A DNA stretch of 64,000 nucleotides, from contig JAGOOC010000001.1 of assembly GCA_017992695.1 (NCBI GenBank), positions 92,289-156,288 of the forward strand, in the 5' to 3' direction. The notes beneath the pieces are model-generated. The model was not told the DNA's origin and searched no databases. It saw only the letters and a list, made by a program, of their open reading frames with translations. Of this stretch, positions 1 through 9,542 are shown in pieces. The DNA comes from Bacteroides sp. (GTDB taxonomy: Bacteria > Bacteroidota > Bacteroidia > Bacteroidales > Bacteroidaceae). The translations under genes were made by a program, and so were the position numbers. Within the stretch, counting starts at the first letter, position 1; every line of letters starts with the position of its first letter.

Positions 1-210
1 CCGGCAGCCGAAGCACAGGCCATTGCCCGCGCCCACCGCATCGGACAAGAGAAGCAGGTGATAGCCTACCGCTTCATCACCCAAGGAAGCATCGAAGAGA
101 AAATTGTTAGGTTGCAAGAAGAGAAACGCACACTGGCCGAAACATTTATTACCGAGAGTGCCGCCCTGCCCCCGCTCACCGATCAGGAGTGGGCGGGACT
201 GCTTCAATAA
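1..210 (+). CDS. SNF2-family DEAD/DEAH helicase, C-terminal end (partial)
   Basis: The window opens inside this gene, and only the last 69 codons are present. The visible peptide contains ARAHRIGQ, the conserved motif VI of SNF2/Swi2 helicases with its arginine finger. It is followed by the usual [16 protein letters not shown] segment and a short tail ending at TAA (208-210). Proteins of this family are ATP-driven DNA or RNA-polymerase remodelling translocases (RapA/HepA or SWF/SNF-like) acting in the cytoplasm. The N-terminal lobe lies outside the window, so the subfamily cannot be assigned. The next gene starts 34 bp downstream without an obvious TAnnTTTG promoter, so the two may be co-transcribed. 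Confidence 0.85.
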   Translation, partial: PAAEAQAIARAHRIGQEKQVIAYRFITQGSIEEKIVRLQEEKRTLAETFITESAALPPLTDQEWAGLLQ

Positions 211-244
211 TTTACTTATTCCTTTACTATAAACTAAAAATAAA

Positions 245-1063
245 ATGAACAAAGAAATGAATTCCTATAAAATGCTTGTGCTCGACTTAGACGGCACACT
301 GACCAACGCTAACAAAGAGATTAGCACACGCAACCGCGAAGCGCTGATACAGTTACAAGAAAAGGGCGTATTACTGGTACTTGCCTCGGGACGACCCACC
401 TACGGCATCGTCCCCCTTGCCGAAGAACTGCAACTGGAGCACTTTGGTGGCTACATCCTCTCTTACAACGGAGGAGAGATCATCGACTGGAGCAACCGGA
501 CGAAGTTATTCGAGAATGTGTTGCCTAACGGAGTCATTCCACATTTATACGCCTGTGCCAACCGCCATCAAGTGGCGATTCTCACCTACGACCAGCAGTA
601 CATTGTCACCGAACACCCCAACGACCCGTATGTGGGCAAAGAGGCTTTTCTGAATAAAATGAAGGTTCGCTCGTCCGCAAACTTTCTGAAAGATATCCGT
701 CTGCCTCTGCCCAAGTGCCTCATCGTGGGAGATCCCGATCAGCTTATCTCCATCGAAGAGGAGTTATCTGTAGCGCTGGAGGGAGAGATCAGCGTATATC
801 GCTCGGAGCCCTATTTTCTGGAGTTGGTACCATTGGGCATCGACAAGGCACAATCGCTTGCCGTATTGTTGAATAAGCGAGGCATTGCTCGCGAAGAGAT
901 GGTGGCCGTTGGCGATGGGTATAACGACTTGTCGATGATTCAATTTGCCGGAATGGGCGTGGCAATGGCCAATGCGCAAGAAGCGGTAAAGCAGGCGGCC
1001 GATTATATCACCCTGTCGAACGAAGAAGATGGAGTGGCAGCAGTCATTGAGCGATTCTTCTGA
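245..1063 (+). CDS. HAD superfamily (Cof-type) hydrolase
   Basis: This is a 272-residue cytosolic phosphatase of the haloacid dehalogenase superfamily, Cof/IIB subfamily. Motif I DLDGT carries the nucleophile Asp14 and acid/base Asp16. Motif IV appears near the C-terminus as GDGYNDLSMI, which supplies the Mg2+-binding aspartates. The region between them is the alpha/beta C2 cap typical of Cof proteins. Family members dephosphorylate sugar phosphates, pyridoxal phosphate or flavin precursors, and the substrate cannot be read from the sequence. The start at 245 is preceded by an A-rich leader. A second ATG twelve bases later (257) is also possible. Length is normal for the family. Confidence 0.9.
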   Translation: MNKEMNSYKMLVLDLDGTLTNANKEISTRNREALIQLQEKGVLLVLASGRPTYGIVPLAEELQLEHFGGYILSYNGGEIIDWSNRTKLFENVLPNGVIPHLYACANRHQVAILTYDQQYIVTEHPNDPYVGKEAFLNKMKVRSSANFLKDIRLPLPKCLIVGDPDQLISIEEELSVALEGEISVYRSEPYFLELVPLGIDKAQSLAVLLNKRGIAREEMVAVGDGYNDLSMIQFAGMGVAMANAQEAVKQAADYITLSNEEDGVAAVIERFF

Positions 1064-1196
1064 CATTTTTTTGAGAAGCAACCCCGTAATAGGGCACACA
1101 GACCTTGAGAACTTCTATTAAAAAAGATTCAATAGCCTAAATGCCTTATTCACAACTAACTTTCCATATCCTACCGCACCATTCGAATTTTCTGCT

Positions 1197-1204
1197 TATC
1201 TTTG
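1197..1204 (+). promoter_or_regulatory. -7 promoter element TATCTTTG
   Basis: The sequence matches the Bacteroidetes TAnnTTTG -7 consensus and lies 23 bp before the ATG at 1228. It falls inside the longest open frame, which begins at 1141. This argues that translation starts at 1228. Confidence 0.6.
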
Positions 1205-1227
1205 TCCGTTATAAGCAAATACAAAAA

Positions 1228-2028
1228 ATGAAAGAAAAGAACCCTTCCAGTGAAATTATTATCGTATTAACAGAACATCCGGTGTTGGGCGTTCTACTCA
1301 CTCCTTACCTCGCCGAACAATCTCCGGAGGGAGATGAAATTCGATTGATGGAGCAAGCGTTTCATGCTTCGAACAAGGTAATGGAGCAGATGACTGAGGC
1401 TGAACGTAAAGCAATAGAGATTGCGTCATACTACACCGAGAAACATTTGATGCAGCTTTATTCGAACGAGAAGATACCTTCGCGCTTTCTCCAAAAGCTA
1501 TCGACCGATCCGGCAAAAATCAAGAAAACCGTTCGTCCGTATATCGATGAGAAGCTGATTGAGATGGTGAAACTAATCCTTCAGGAAGACCTCACGTTTT
1601 ATCAGAAACAGAGCAGAAGCAATGTGCTTTATCCGCACAATGCCTACAACATTAACCGTCAGCCGGTAAAAACCTCATTCATTTTTGAACTTAACGGAGC
1701 AGAGTTCAGCTATCAATTGGAATGCGAATACGAGGATCGTCCGCTGGCAATTACCGAGCACAAACCCGTGGTGGTAGTGACTACGAGCCAAGCCACCCTC
1801 CTATTGGGCATGGAATTGTACTTCTTCGATCACATGGAGTCGTCACGCCTCATGCCTTTCACTAAGCGCACACGGATAACGGTAGATGCCGAACACCTGC
1901 AAAAATACATCGACAACATCATTATCCCGATAGCCCGCTACCACAAAATCAGTACACGCGGACTCGATATTTCGAAAGATTTGATCGCCGCAGGACTCGA
2001 GGAGGTAGAACATGAAGTATTGGATTGA
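1228..2028 (+). CDS. conserved hypothetical protein
   Basis: I do not recognise this 266-residue protein. The frame is open from an ATG at 1141, but a good -7 promoter at 1197-1204 lies within that extension, so I place the start at 1228 (MKEKNPSSEII). There is no signal peptide or clear membrane segment, so it is probably cytoplasmic. The N-terminal half is helical and charged. The C-terminal half contains beta-rich stretches such as FIFELNGAEFSYQLECEYED and a block of branched hydrophobic residues around VVVVTTSQATLLLG. It sits alone between a HAD hydrolase and cysS, each with its own promoter, so context gives no function. Confidence 0.7.
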   Translation: MKEKNPSSEIIIVLTEHPVLGVLLTPYLAEQSPEGDEIRLMEQAFHASNKVMEQMTEAERKAIEIASYYTEKHLMQLYSNEKIPSRFLQKLSTDPAKIKKTVRPYIDEKLIEMVKLILQEDLTFYQKQSRSNVLYPHNAYNINRQPVKTSFIFELNGAEFSYQLECEYEDRPLAITEHKPVVVVTTSQATLLLGMELYFFDHMESSRLMPFTKRTRITVDAEHLQKYIDNIIIPIARYHKISTRGLDISKDLIAAGLEEVEHEVLD

Positions 2029-2086
2029 CACAGTCACAAGCTGATTCTTTTTTTAGCATGATATCAGCGTTTTCAAATATTTATTC

Positions 2087-2094
2087 TAACTTTG
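2087..2094 (+). promoter_or_regulatory. -7 promoter element TAACTTTG for cysS
   Basis: An exact TAnnTTTG match 30 bp before the cysS ATG, with T-rich sequence around 2067-2072 in the -33 region. Confidence 0.6.
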
Positions 2095-2124
2095 TAGTTT
2101 AAACCAGAATAAAAAAGAGACGTT

Positions 2125-3600
2125 ATGGAACACCAACTGACGATTTACAACACTTTAGATAGAAAAAAAGAGTTATTCGTACCGATGCATCCACCTCATG
2201 TGGGCATGTATGTTTGTGGTCCGACCGTGTATGGCGATGCTCATTTGGGACATGCCCGTCCGGCGATTACGTTCGATGTGCTCTTCCGATATCTTACCCA
2301 TTTGGGATATAAAGTGCGCTACGTACGTAACATAACTGACGTAGGCCATCTGGAACACGATGCCGACGAAGGTGAAGATAAGATTGCCAAGAAAGCACGC
2401 CTCGAACAGCTAGAGCCGATGGAGGTGGTACAGTTTTACCTGAACCGCTATCGGGAAGCTATGGCTGCACTCCATGTGTTGCCACCCAGCATCGAACCTC
2501 ATGCATCGGGGCATATCATTGAACAGATTGCTTTGGTGAAAGCCATTCTGGAAAACGGATATGCTTACGAAAGCCAAGGTTCAGTGTACTTTGACGTAGT
2601 GAAATACAACAAAGACCACCACTATGGCAAACTCTCGGGGCGTAACCTGGACGACATGCTGAATACCACTCGGGAACTGGACGGACAGAGCGAGAAGCGT
2701 AATCCGGCCGACTTTGCCTTATGGAAAAGCGCACAGCCCGAACACATCATGCGTTGGCCTTCGCCTTGGAGCGATGGTTTCCCCGGATGGCATGCCGAAT
2801 GTACAGCTATGGGACGCAAGTATCTGGGCGAAAGTTTCGATATTCACGGTGGCGGTATGGACCTCATCTTCCCTCACCACGAGTGCGAGATCGCTCAGTC
2901 GGTTGCCTCACAGGGACATGAAATGGTGCGCTATTGGATGCATAACAACATGATTACCGTGAACGGAACCAAGATGGGTAAGTCACTCGGCAACTTCATC
3001 ACCCTCGAAGAGTTCTTTACCGGATCGCATCCGCTGCTCACGCAAGCCTATAGCCCAATGACTATCCGTTTCTTTATTCTTCAGGCGCACTACCGCAGCA
3101 CGGTAGACTTCAGCAACGAAGCGCTGCAAGCCTCCGAAAAGGGACTGCAACGACTAACCGAGGCCATGGATGGATTGAAAAGGATTACCCCTTCGCCCAC
3201 ATCGACCGTAGAGGTGAAAGGATTGCGCGCTAAATGCTACGAAGCCATGAATGACGATCTGAACACACCAATCGTTATTTCTCACTTGTTCGAAGGCGCT
3301 CGCGCCATCAACAATGTGATAGCCGGCAACAACACCATCTCTGCCGAAGACCTCGAAGAGCTGAAAGCCGTTTTCAACCTCTTCTTGTTCGAAATAATGG
3401 GAGTGAAAGAAGAAGCCGGTTCATCGGACGGACGCGAAACAGCCTATGGCAAGGTAGTTGACATGCTGCTCGAACAGCGCATGAAAGCAAAAGCAAATAA
3501 GGACTGGGCAACTTCAGACCTAATCCGTAACGAGCTAACAGCCATTGGTTTTGAAATTAAAGATACGAAAGATGGTTTCGAGTGGAGACTGAACAAGTAA
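2125..3600 (+). CDS. cysS: cysteinyl-tRNA synthetase
   Basis: Class I aminoacyl-tRNA synthetase that charges tRNA-Cys in the cytoplasm. The HIGH signature appears as HLGH at residues 40-43, and the KMSKS loop as KMGKS at 283-287. Zinc ligands that select cysteine are visible: Cys31 in MYVCGPTVY, the Cys of WHAECTAMG, and HHECE with His and Glu/Cys. The 491-residue length is normal for bacterial CysS, and the C-terminal helical anticodon-binding region ends in a short basic tail. The gene is monocistronic, with its own -7 element at 2087-2094 and a strong hairpin terminator directly downstream. Confidence 0.98.
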   Translation: MEHQLTIYNTLDRKKELFVPMHPPHVGMYVCGPTVYGDAHLGHARPAITFDVLFRYLTHLGYKVRYVRNITDVGHLEHDADEGEDKIAKKARLEQLEPMEVVQFYLNRYREAMAALHVLPPSIEPHASGHIIEQIALVKAILENGYAYESQGSVYFDVVKYNKDHHYGKLSGRNLDDMLNTTRELDGQSEKRNPADFALWKSAQPEHIMRWPSPWSDGFPGWHAECTAMGRKYLGESFDIHGGGMDLIFPHHECEIAQSVASQGHEMVRYWMHNNMITVNGTKMGKSLGNFITLEEFFTGSHPLLTQAYSPMTIRFFILQAHYRSTVDFSNEALQASEKGLQRLTEAMDGLKRITPSPTSTVEVKGLRAKCYEAMNDDLNTPIVISHLFEGARAINNVIAGNNTISAEDLEELKAVFNLFLFEIMGVKEEAGSSDGRETAYGKVVDMLLEQRMKAKANKDWATSDLIRNELTAIGFEIKDTKDGFEWRLNK

Positions 3601-3622
3601 CTCTTCCGATTCATCACACAAA

Positions 3623-3685
3623 GAAATAGAAAGTCCCACAGCGTTTTCGATGAAAAAGCTGTGGGACTTTCTATTTCCTTTTTTT
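3623..3685. terminator. Intrinsic terminator between convergent cysS and PL8 gene
   Basis: Perfect 20-bp inverted repeat (3623-3642 and 3658-3677) with a 15-nt loop, followed on the plus strand by a T-rich run at 3678-3685. It lies between two genes whose 3' ends face each other. The plus strand has the better U-tract, so it mainly serves cysS. Confidence 0.85.
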
Positions 3686-3696
3686 CTCATCATTCG

Positions 3697-6543
3697 TTAA
3701 AAAGCCTGCAAAAGGCATTCAATAGGTTGCCCGTGTTGCAAGCGTACGGTGAGTTCGGTTTGCTGGGCACGACGAACAACGCGTATCTGCTCCTGTGGCA
3801 TCACTACCTTCCAGCCCCCTTTCAGTACGATTGTCTTTTCAATGGGGCGACTCGGTTCTTTAGTCGTATACTCCTTTTCGAGTATGTTCAGGTTGGGATC
3901 GCAAACGCTGAAGCGAATGTAGTCTTTATCGGGTTGGTGCATCACCAGCACTTCGGCTGGAAGCGATTGAAGCAGTTCATCGCCTTGCGGTTGATAAGCT
4001 TCGAAGGCAGCATAAGCAGTGATTCGGGTAGTTTCGTCGAACACCACATGGGCGGTATCATCTCTACGCAACACACGATAACCACGCTCCTCTTCTACTC
4101 TCTTCAACTGAGAAGCATCGGGCTGAATCAACACCATGTATTCGTAACTGCTCCCCTTAGGAGCCTGTCCGTGGTCTATCCAGGCTGAGGCAAAGACTCC
4201 GCTGGTCTGTGCACGTGTTTTTTCGTGAAGTGATTGCTGCTCGGCTACTTGCGTGCGAACAGTGCCTTCGACTACATGATAGTAGTTATCGTACCCATCG
4301 GTCAACCAATAACGACCGGTCGCAGGTTTCTCACCACCGCGATAGGCACACTGAAAGAGCGTTGTCTCGGTTGGGTAAACAGTATTGCTATTGCTAATGC
4401 CCGAACCCAGACAGATCATCCGATTATCGAAGCAGAATACTGACTTACGGGCTACGAAATCGGAGGTAAAGTTCTTTAGTTCACGTTCCATGAGCTTCAT
4501 GGCAAAAACCCCGTTCGCTCCGTTCAAAGCGCTGCTGCCAGAGAAGTTTTCTTTGGATTTAGCCATCGTAGTGCCTCGTAATGGGCTATCAAGAAGAGCA
4601 AGCGGCAAATGAATGGTAGTTGTTCCGGGCAAACGATTCCAATCCCAGCCCTGCGCTACAAATCCACTTGCGTCACGCGATACCGGATGACCCTTACCAA
4701 AAATCTGCACCGAACCGTAGCTCTGGTAGCGTCCGTAACGGTTGTCTTTGGCATAAATCTCGGCCCCCCACACATCGGTATTATAACCTTTGAGAGTAAC
4801 CATCCAGTTGGCACGACGGAATATACCGGCCGATCCGTAGTTGTAAACGAAGAATCCTTGCGGAGCTTTAGCAGGCAGAATGCCTTGTTCTTTAAAATAG
4901 GCCGACTGGGGTGTCTTATGATCGCTCAATAATCGGAGGTAATCAGCGGCTAAACCGTGATCAAATGAATCGCCGTTAGCCGATAAATCACCTGCCAGCG
5001 CCAAGGAAGCAAAGGCAGCTACATCGTCTTTATTCATGGAGCCCCCAAAAGGATGGCGGCCACTGATGCCAATGCCCCATTCGTACAGATTGCAGTAGTT
5101 GCGCATGGCTAAAAAGGCCGATTTCAACGCTTTTCGTCCGGAAACAGACACCTCATATTCGGTACCACTAGTAAAAGCAATAAACTGACCGAGCACAGCA
5201 AACACACCGGTGGTATAAGCGGGATAGAAACCACCGTGATGAAACGTTGTACCATCTACCTTAATGCCACCAAGGGTGCCCGGCGTATAATTCAAAGAGG
5301 TCGAAACCCAGCGAGACAAGCCTTTCAAGGCTCTATCCCTTTCTCGTTCATCGGGCATCAACAGCGCTGAGATGGTTTTTGCCATCAATAAGGTGTGCCA
5401 GGAGTCGAGTAGTTCGTCACGTCCGTACTGATAGGGTTTACGGGTTTCCTGCAATGCAGCCCAGAAACACAATGCCGACAAAATAGCATCGCGATTGGGA
5501 CGTCCATAAATCGCTTTCCGCATCAGCCAAGCAGTGGTATATATTTTACGTACTTGGTATCCATAATGGTGATTAGTACCCATGCCACTACCAAAAGCAA
5601 AACCTTGATCGATGGCATAATCGAATACCGTGAAGTAATTCTTCTGCGCTTGGATTGAGTGATTGTAAGTAGCATCGTAAGCAAAACCTGAAAGCATGGT
5701 TTCTAAATCATTCCACGAAATTTCGCCTTTCGTACGATCGAGCTCATCGGGTGCTACCAGAGGAGCGCCCGTAAACCCCAACCCCGAACGACTGATTTGT
5801 GCGGTCTGAAATAGTTTATATGCCGCATCAACCTGCTCCTTAGGTGCTTTCTTCACATCAACGGCTTCGCTCACACGTTTTTCGATCAGGCACAGCTGTT
5901 GGCGTTGTTCCTCGCTAAGCTGTGCGGTCAGAGGCAGTTCATAGGTGTATTGCTCCCATTGCCACACCCTGCACCAATGCCACAAATCACGAAAAGAGAG
6001 GGCATTGTTGTAGGGAATTTGCTGGTCGGGGGTAGTGCGCAGGTTCATCTCTTTCATGGGAAAAGTGAGGCGATCGATGAAAATTCGTCCCTTTTGCTTG
6101 GGGGCTATCAGTCGATAAGCAACGATTTCCTTGGATTGTTTGCCTCCTTGCATGTGCTCGAAAGATATCCAGCAAGCACGCCAACCGGTGGCCTTGAGCT
6201 GATAAGCGAACCCATAAGAGACCTCGCCCTCTTTATCCAAAAACGCTACCCGAATGGAATCGTTCTGCGACTTCTCATTATATATCCACAGCGTAATTCC
6301 GTGCGAAGCTTCTTTCTTCTTATCCAGACGCAACGGCTCGATAGAGACTTCGAGCGTTGCTCCCGGCTTGTAGCTCCATTCCAAACTCTGAGTTCCCTCT
6401 TTGTAATAAAGAGAAGAGAGCGCTAGCTTGCTTCCGCTGTTGCCCGTAAAACTCTCCGGAATCTGATCTTCAAAACCGATGAATTGGGGAAAAACAGCAG
6501 AAGACACCAAAAGATAGAGGCATAGGAAAAAGAGGCGAGTCAT
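3697..6543 (-). CDS. PL8 chondroitin sulfate ABC-type lyase
   Basis: Secreted or periplasmic lyase of 948 residues that cleaves chondroitin/dermatan sulfate or hyaluronan by beta-elimination, giving unsaturated disaccharides. A signal peptide spans about residues 1-19. Next comes a jelly-roll N-terminal lyase domain (about 20-170), a helical (alpha/alpha) toroid, and C-terminal beta-sandwiches. Active-site landmarks of the ABC-lyase branch are present: NHHYGY near 324-329, the base/acid pair in HHGGFYPAY (His436 and Tyr443, spacing 7), and Arg496 in SGRHPFGG. A Glu-containing NRYGRY block follows. It is the last gene of the GH88-sulfatase-PL8 operon, 20 bp after the sulfatase, and ends at the shared terminator with cysS. 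It resembles BT3350 as I remember it. Confidence 0.9.
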   Translation of the reverse strand: MTRLFFLCLYLLVSSAVFPQFIGFEDQIPESFTGNSGSKLALSSLYYKEGTQSLEWSYKPGATLEVSIEPLRLDKKKEASHGITLWIYNEKSQNDSIRVAFLDKEGEVSYGFAYQLKATGWRACWISFEHMQGGKQSKEIVAYRLIAPKQKGRIFIDRLTFPMKEMNLRTTPDQQIPYNNALSFRDLWHWCRVWQWEQYTYELPLTAQLSEEQRQQLCLIEKRVSEAVDVKKAPKEQVDAAYKLFQTAQISRSGLGFTGAPLVAPDELDRTKGEISWNDLETMLSGFAYDATYNHSIQAQKNYFTVFDYAIDQGFAFGSGMGTNHHYGYQVRKIYTTAWLMRKAIYGRPNRDAILSALCFWAALQETRKPYQYGRDELLDSWHTLLMAKTISALLMPDERERDRALKGLSRWVSTSLNYTPGTLGGIKVDGTTFHHGGFYPAYTTGVFAVLGQFIAFTSGTEYEVSVSGRKALKSAFLAMRNYCNLYEWGIGISGRHPFGGSMNKDDVAAFASLALAGDLSANGDSFDHGLAADYLRLLSDHKTPQSAYFKEQGILPAKAPQGFFVYNYGSAGIFRRANWMVTLKGYNTDVWGAEIYAKDNRYGRYQSYGSVQIFGKGHPVSRDASGFVAQGWDWNRLPGTTTIHLPLALLDSPLRGTTMAKSKENFSGSSALNGANGVFAMKLMERELKNFTSDFVARKSVFCFDNRMICLGSGISNSNTVYPTETTLFQCAYRGGEKPATGRYWLTDGYDNYYHVVEGTVRTQVAEQQSLHEKTRAQTSGVFASAWIDHGQAPKGSSYEYMVLIQPDASQLKRVEEERGYRVLRRDDTAHVVFDETTRITAYAAFEAYQPQGDELLQSLPAEVLVMHQPDKDYIRFSVCDPNLNILEKEYTTKEPSRPIEKTIVLKGGWKVVMPQEQIRVVRRAQQTELTVRLQHGQPIECLLQAF

Positions 6544-6563
6544 AGATTAGTTCGTTTAGTGAT

Positions 6564-8114
6564 TTAATAAGGTATAGAGGAAGAAAGAATGCGCTCGTTA
6601 TACCAAGGATCACCTGCTTGTTTGAGCAGAACAGCCAGCTGACCAAAAAGTTGTTTCACGACTTCGGGATGCTCCTGAAGCGGTAGGTTGTTCAATTGGT
6701 ATGGATCTTCCAGATCATCGAAGAGCAGGCTCTTTTTCAATTGCTTCGTCTGCCGATCGATGTATAATGCAAGAGTGTATCGTGTTGTTTTAATGCCTCT
6801 TGATGAAGGGAAATAAGACTGCACCAATCCGTTGGAGTCTTTCTCGCCATCGACGTTTTGAATGTACAATGTACCTGTGGGTCGAGCAACAGCTGCTTTT
6901 TCATCGAGAAGCAGAGGCGAAAAGTCGGTCCCTTGAACTTCGGCAGGAATCAATGGAGCCAAACCACAGAGTCCAAGAAGCGTGGGCATCACGTCGGGGG
7001 TAGAGAGTAGAAGATCGTCTACACGCGGACGAATGCGTTCGGGGAAACGAACCAAAAACGGTACATTCATCGACTCAGCATAAGGAGAGTTCTTCGGATC
7101 ATCTGTGTACTGGCTGCAAAGTGTCTCGCCATGATCGGACGAAAACACCACTATGGTATTCTTATCCAATCCTAACTCTTTCAGTGCTGCAAGGATCTGT
7201 CCGAATGCACGGTCAACCCCGGTTACCGAGGCAAAGTAGTAGGGAGCCGATGCCGCCTTTTTCCTCTTCGAATCGGCATTGGGACGAATCAGCAGACGGT
7301 TTAAAGGTACATCTTTATACAGATTGAAATCCTCTTCCATACAGTCGTCAAGCGAGCTGTAAGGACTGTGAGGCGGATTCATGCTCACCATCATAAAGAA
7401 CGGTTTACGCGTATCGCGCACATGATCCTTATTTCTAAGATAAGACACTACTTTATCGGCCTCGTGAAGCGGCGACCACTCTTTGGGGTCGTGACGCTGC
7501 CCGTTGGTATCCCAATAATGAGGATTCTTGTGCTCATCAAATGTGCCGTAGGAGTACCAGTAGTTAAAACCATGGCGTCGTTCGGGCGGGGTATAGGCAT
7601 CCCAAACGGGACGTTGCTTCTCAACATACTGCCCCGGACGTGCCGGATCATTGGGGGTAGGATAATCCAAATGCAGTTTACCAAAGTAAGCACAGTCATA
7701 TCCTGCCTTCTGAAAGACATCGCTGATGCACTCGGCATCGACACGCAACGAACTGATGGGGCGATTGGAGTTACAATTCAGTGGCACCCCGCTTTGATGG
7801 GGATACATGCCGGTAAGCAACATACCCCGATGCGGACTACTGAGCGGACAGTTGCTTTGAGCCGATGTAAGCACCACCGACTCGCGTGCAAAAGCATTCA
7901 AATGAGGCGTGTGCACCGGATCGGCCTTGAAGCGAACCTGTTCGCGAAAGCCATCTTGATTCCAGAACTCCAACGCGTGATTGCGAAACTGATCGGGAAA
8001 AATGTATATGATATTGGGTTGCTGAACCTCGGTTTGGTGCACCTGACGGGTTTTACAGCCCGGAAGTGCAAGTAAACTGAGTCCACCCAAGAAGAGTCCA
8101 AGTGGGGTTTTCAT
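6564..8114 (-). CDS. Lipoprotein sulfatase (S1 family, probable GalNAc-4-O-sulfatase)
   Basis: Formylglycine-dependent sulfatase of 516 residues. I place the start at 8114 (MKTPLGLFLGG) because this gives a clean lipoprotein signal ending at LPGC with Cys20. The sulfatase signature reads SSPHR at 92-96, so Ser92 is the residue converted to formylglycine. Serine-type enzymes need an anaerobic sulfatase-maturating enzyme, which is not encoded in this window. Metal-binding positions include FPDQ near 39-42 and the SSDHGE motif. The middle gene of the operon, it begins 13 bp after GH88 ends. Context and similarity to BT3349 suggest that it desulfates chondroitin 4-sulfate disaccharides in the periplasm. 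The position specificity is inferred, not seen. Confidence 0.88.
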   Translation of the reverse strand: MKTPLGLFLGGLSLLALPGCKTRQVHQTEVQQPNIIYIFPDQFRNHALEFWNQDGFREQVRFKADPVHTPHLNAFARESVVLTSAQSNCPLSSPHRGMLLTGMYPHQSGVPLNCNSNRPISSLRVDAECISDVFQKAGYDCAYFGKLHLDYPTPNDPARPGQYVEKQRPVWDAYTPPERRHGFNYWYSYGTFDEHKNPHYWDTNGQRHDPKEWSPLHEADKVVSYLRNKDHVRDTRKPFFMMVSMNPPHSPYSSLDDCMEEDFNLYKDVPLNRLLIRPNADSKRKKAASAPYYFASVTGVDRAFGQILAALKELGLDKNTIVVFSSDHGETLCSQYTDDPKNSPYAESMNVPFLVRFPERIRPRVDDLLLSTPDVMPTLLGLCGLAPLIPAEVQGTDFSPLLLDEKAAVARPTGTLYIQNVDGEKDSNGLVQSYFPSSRGIKTTRYTLALYIDRQTKQLKKSLLFDDLEDPYQLNNLPLQEHPEVVKQLFGQLAVLLKQAGDPWYNERILSSSIPY

Positions 8115-8127
8115 GGCAAAGGTGTTA

Positions 8128-9330
8128 TTAGTTCTTTTCAAGGTCACGTTTACGCATCAATGCTTCGAGGAAGTAATAATCGGCATAGTTTAACGGCACA
8201 TCAATCTCGGCACCGTGAGGAATACTACCGACCGAATGCATCAGGATAAAATTTCCGTTGGTACCAACTTTGGCACGGTAAGCCGGAGAGGCCAGGCTCT
8301 TGAGAATAGCATCGGCCGTTTGCTTGTAGTTCTTTTCGGGTAGGTAAGTGCTCATCTCATACAAAGCCGAAGCGGTACATGCGGCAGATGAAGCATCGCG
8401 CGGTTCGTTCGGTCTGTTTGGAGCATCGTAATCCCAATAGGGCACGAGGTCTTCGGGCAGGTTTTTGTGCTTAAAGATAAGATCGTAGATTCTCTCCGAC
8501 TGATCGAGATACTTCTTATCGTGTGTATAGCGATAGCAAATGGTATATCCATAGATAGCCCATGCTTGCCCGCGCGCCCAGATAGATTCATCGGCATATC
8601 CTTGAGCCGTCTGCTTGCCACGTACTTCTCCTGTTTCGGGATCGTAGTCAATCACATGATAGCAGCTGTTATCGGCGCGGAAATGATTGGCCAGTGTAGT
8701 ATCGGCATGTTTCACGGCAATGTTATAGAACGTAGAGTCTCCGCTCAATGCAGTAGCTTCGAACAAGAGCTCAAGGTTCATCATATTATCAATGATAACA
8801 GGGCATTTCCAACCACGTGTGCCTTGCCAGCCCTTATCGGCATCCCATGATTGAATGACACCGGCATGAGGACGAAAGCGAGTAGAGAGCGATCGGGCTG
8901 TTTCAACGATTACATCCTTATATTCTTTTTTGTCGGCCATGCGGTAGCCATTCAGATAGCTGCAACCAATCATAAAACCAACATCGTGATGCCATTTAAG
9001 GTACTTCACCGAATCTAAATCTTCAGTATACTTCTCGGCCAACGGCAACCACTTCGGGTCTCCGGTTAGTTCGTAAGTCAACCACATACTGCCCGGAAAA
9101 AAACCAGAACACCAGTCATCCATCGGAATATAGACGATGCTACTATCCTCACGAATCGTACGGGGGTTCAGAATCTTTCCCGATTGCTCAATCAGGTTTG
9201 TCTGAAGCGTATGTTGCGCCACAGCATTATTAATATTGTCCTGAATAAAGTCAGTTTCAAACGGTTTCTGACTACTGCAACCGGTCAGAACAAGAAAGGA
9301 AAGTCCTAATGCACTAAGAGTAATTCTCAT
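8128..9330 (-). CDS. GH88 unsaturated glucuronyl hydrolase
   Basis: Removes the 4,5-unsaturated uronic acid from the disaccharides released by PL8 lyases, by hydration of the double bond. The protein has 400 residues from the ATG at 9330. Upstream in-frame ATGs are rejected because 9330 gives a lipoprotein signal ending LTGC (Cys18) and lies downstream of a -7 element. The two aspartates essential in GH88 are recognisable: Asp116 in HHDVGFM and Asp181 in IIDNMMN. Conserved tryptophans of the (alpha/alpha)6 barrel occur in WARGQAWAIYGY. It is the first gene of a three-gene operon with a sulfatase and a PL8 lyase. A putative hybrid-regulator operator lies about 40 bp upstream of its -7 box. Confidence 0.93.
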   Translation of the reverse strand: MRITLSALGLSFLVLTGCSSQKPFETDFIQDNINNAVAQHTLQTNLIEQSGKILNPRTIREDSSIVYIPMDDWCSGFFPGSMWLTYELTGDPKWLPLAEKYTEDLDSVKYLKWHHDVGFMIGCSYLNGYRMADKKEYKDVIVETARSLSTRFRPHAGVIQSWDADKGWQGTRGWKCPVIIDNMMNLELLFEATALSGDSTFYNIAVKHADTTLANHFRADNSCYHVIDYDPETGEVRGKQTAQGYADESIWARGQAWAIYGYTICYRYTHDKKYLDQSERIYDLIFKHKNLPEDLVPYWDYDAPNRPNEPRDASSAACTASALYEMSTYLPEKNYKQTADAILKSLASPAYRAKVGTNGNFILMHSVGSIPHGAEIDVPLNYADYYFLEALMRKRDLEKN

Positions 9331-9372
9331 AATAATGGATTCTATGTTATTAACTTCTGGATATCTATGCCG

Positions 9373-9380
9373 CAAAAATA
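9373..9380 (-). promoter_or_regulatory. -7 promoter element TATTTTTG for GH88 operon
   Basis: Exact TAnnTTTG match on the minus strand, 42 bp before the chosen GH88 start. It supports the start at 9330, because the longer frame would begin upstream of the promoter. Confidence 0.6.
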
Positions 9381-9410
9381 GATGAATTGAATGAGTTTGA
9401 CCTTCATAAA

Positions 9411-9429
9411 TCATCCAATTAAAAGACAT
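9411..9429 (-). promoter_or_regulatory. Putative HTCS operator upstream of the GH88 operon
   Basis: Gene-direction sequence ATGTCTTTTAATTGGATGA, with CTTTT 40 bp upstream of the -7 box. Compared with the PL8 copy it has one extra base between CTTTT and TTGGAT. Confidence 0.4.
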
Positions 9430-9542
9430 GTTTGGTACATTTACAGCATAGAACATTAAATAAAGGCGAACGACACGCTATGAGAATCCTTTAAAAATCA
9501 TTTTCCCTTTCAGTGACCACCAAGATGAGGTCGGCGATGAAT

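Noticed and set aside
1141-1227. N-terminal extension of the hypothetical protein
   Set aside because: A strong -7 promoter element (1197-1204) lies within it, and the extension has no recognisable feature.
3661-4188. Plus-strand open frame of 175 codons
   Set aside because: It lies inside the PL8 gene on the other strand, begins inside the terminator hairpin, and has no family features. The same applies to the long antisense frames at 5899-6426 and 7368-8075.
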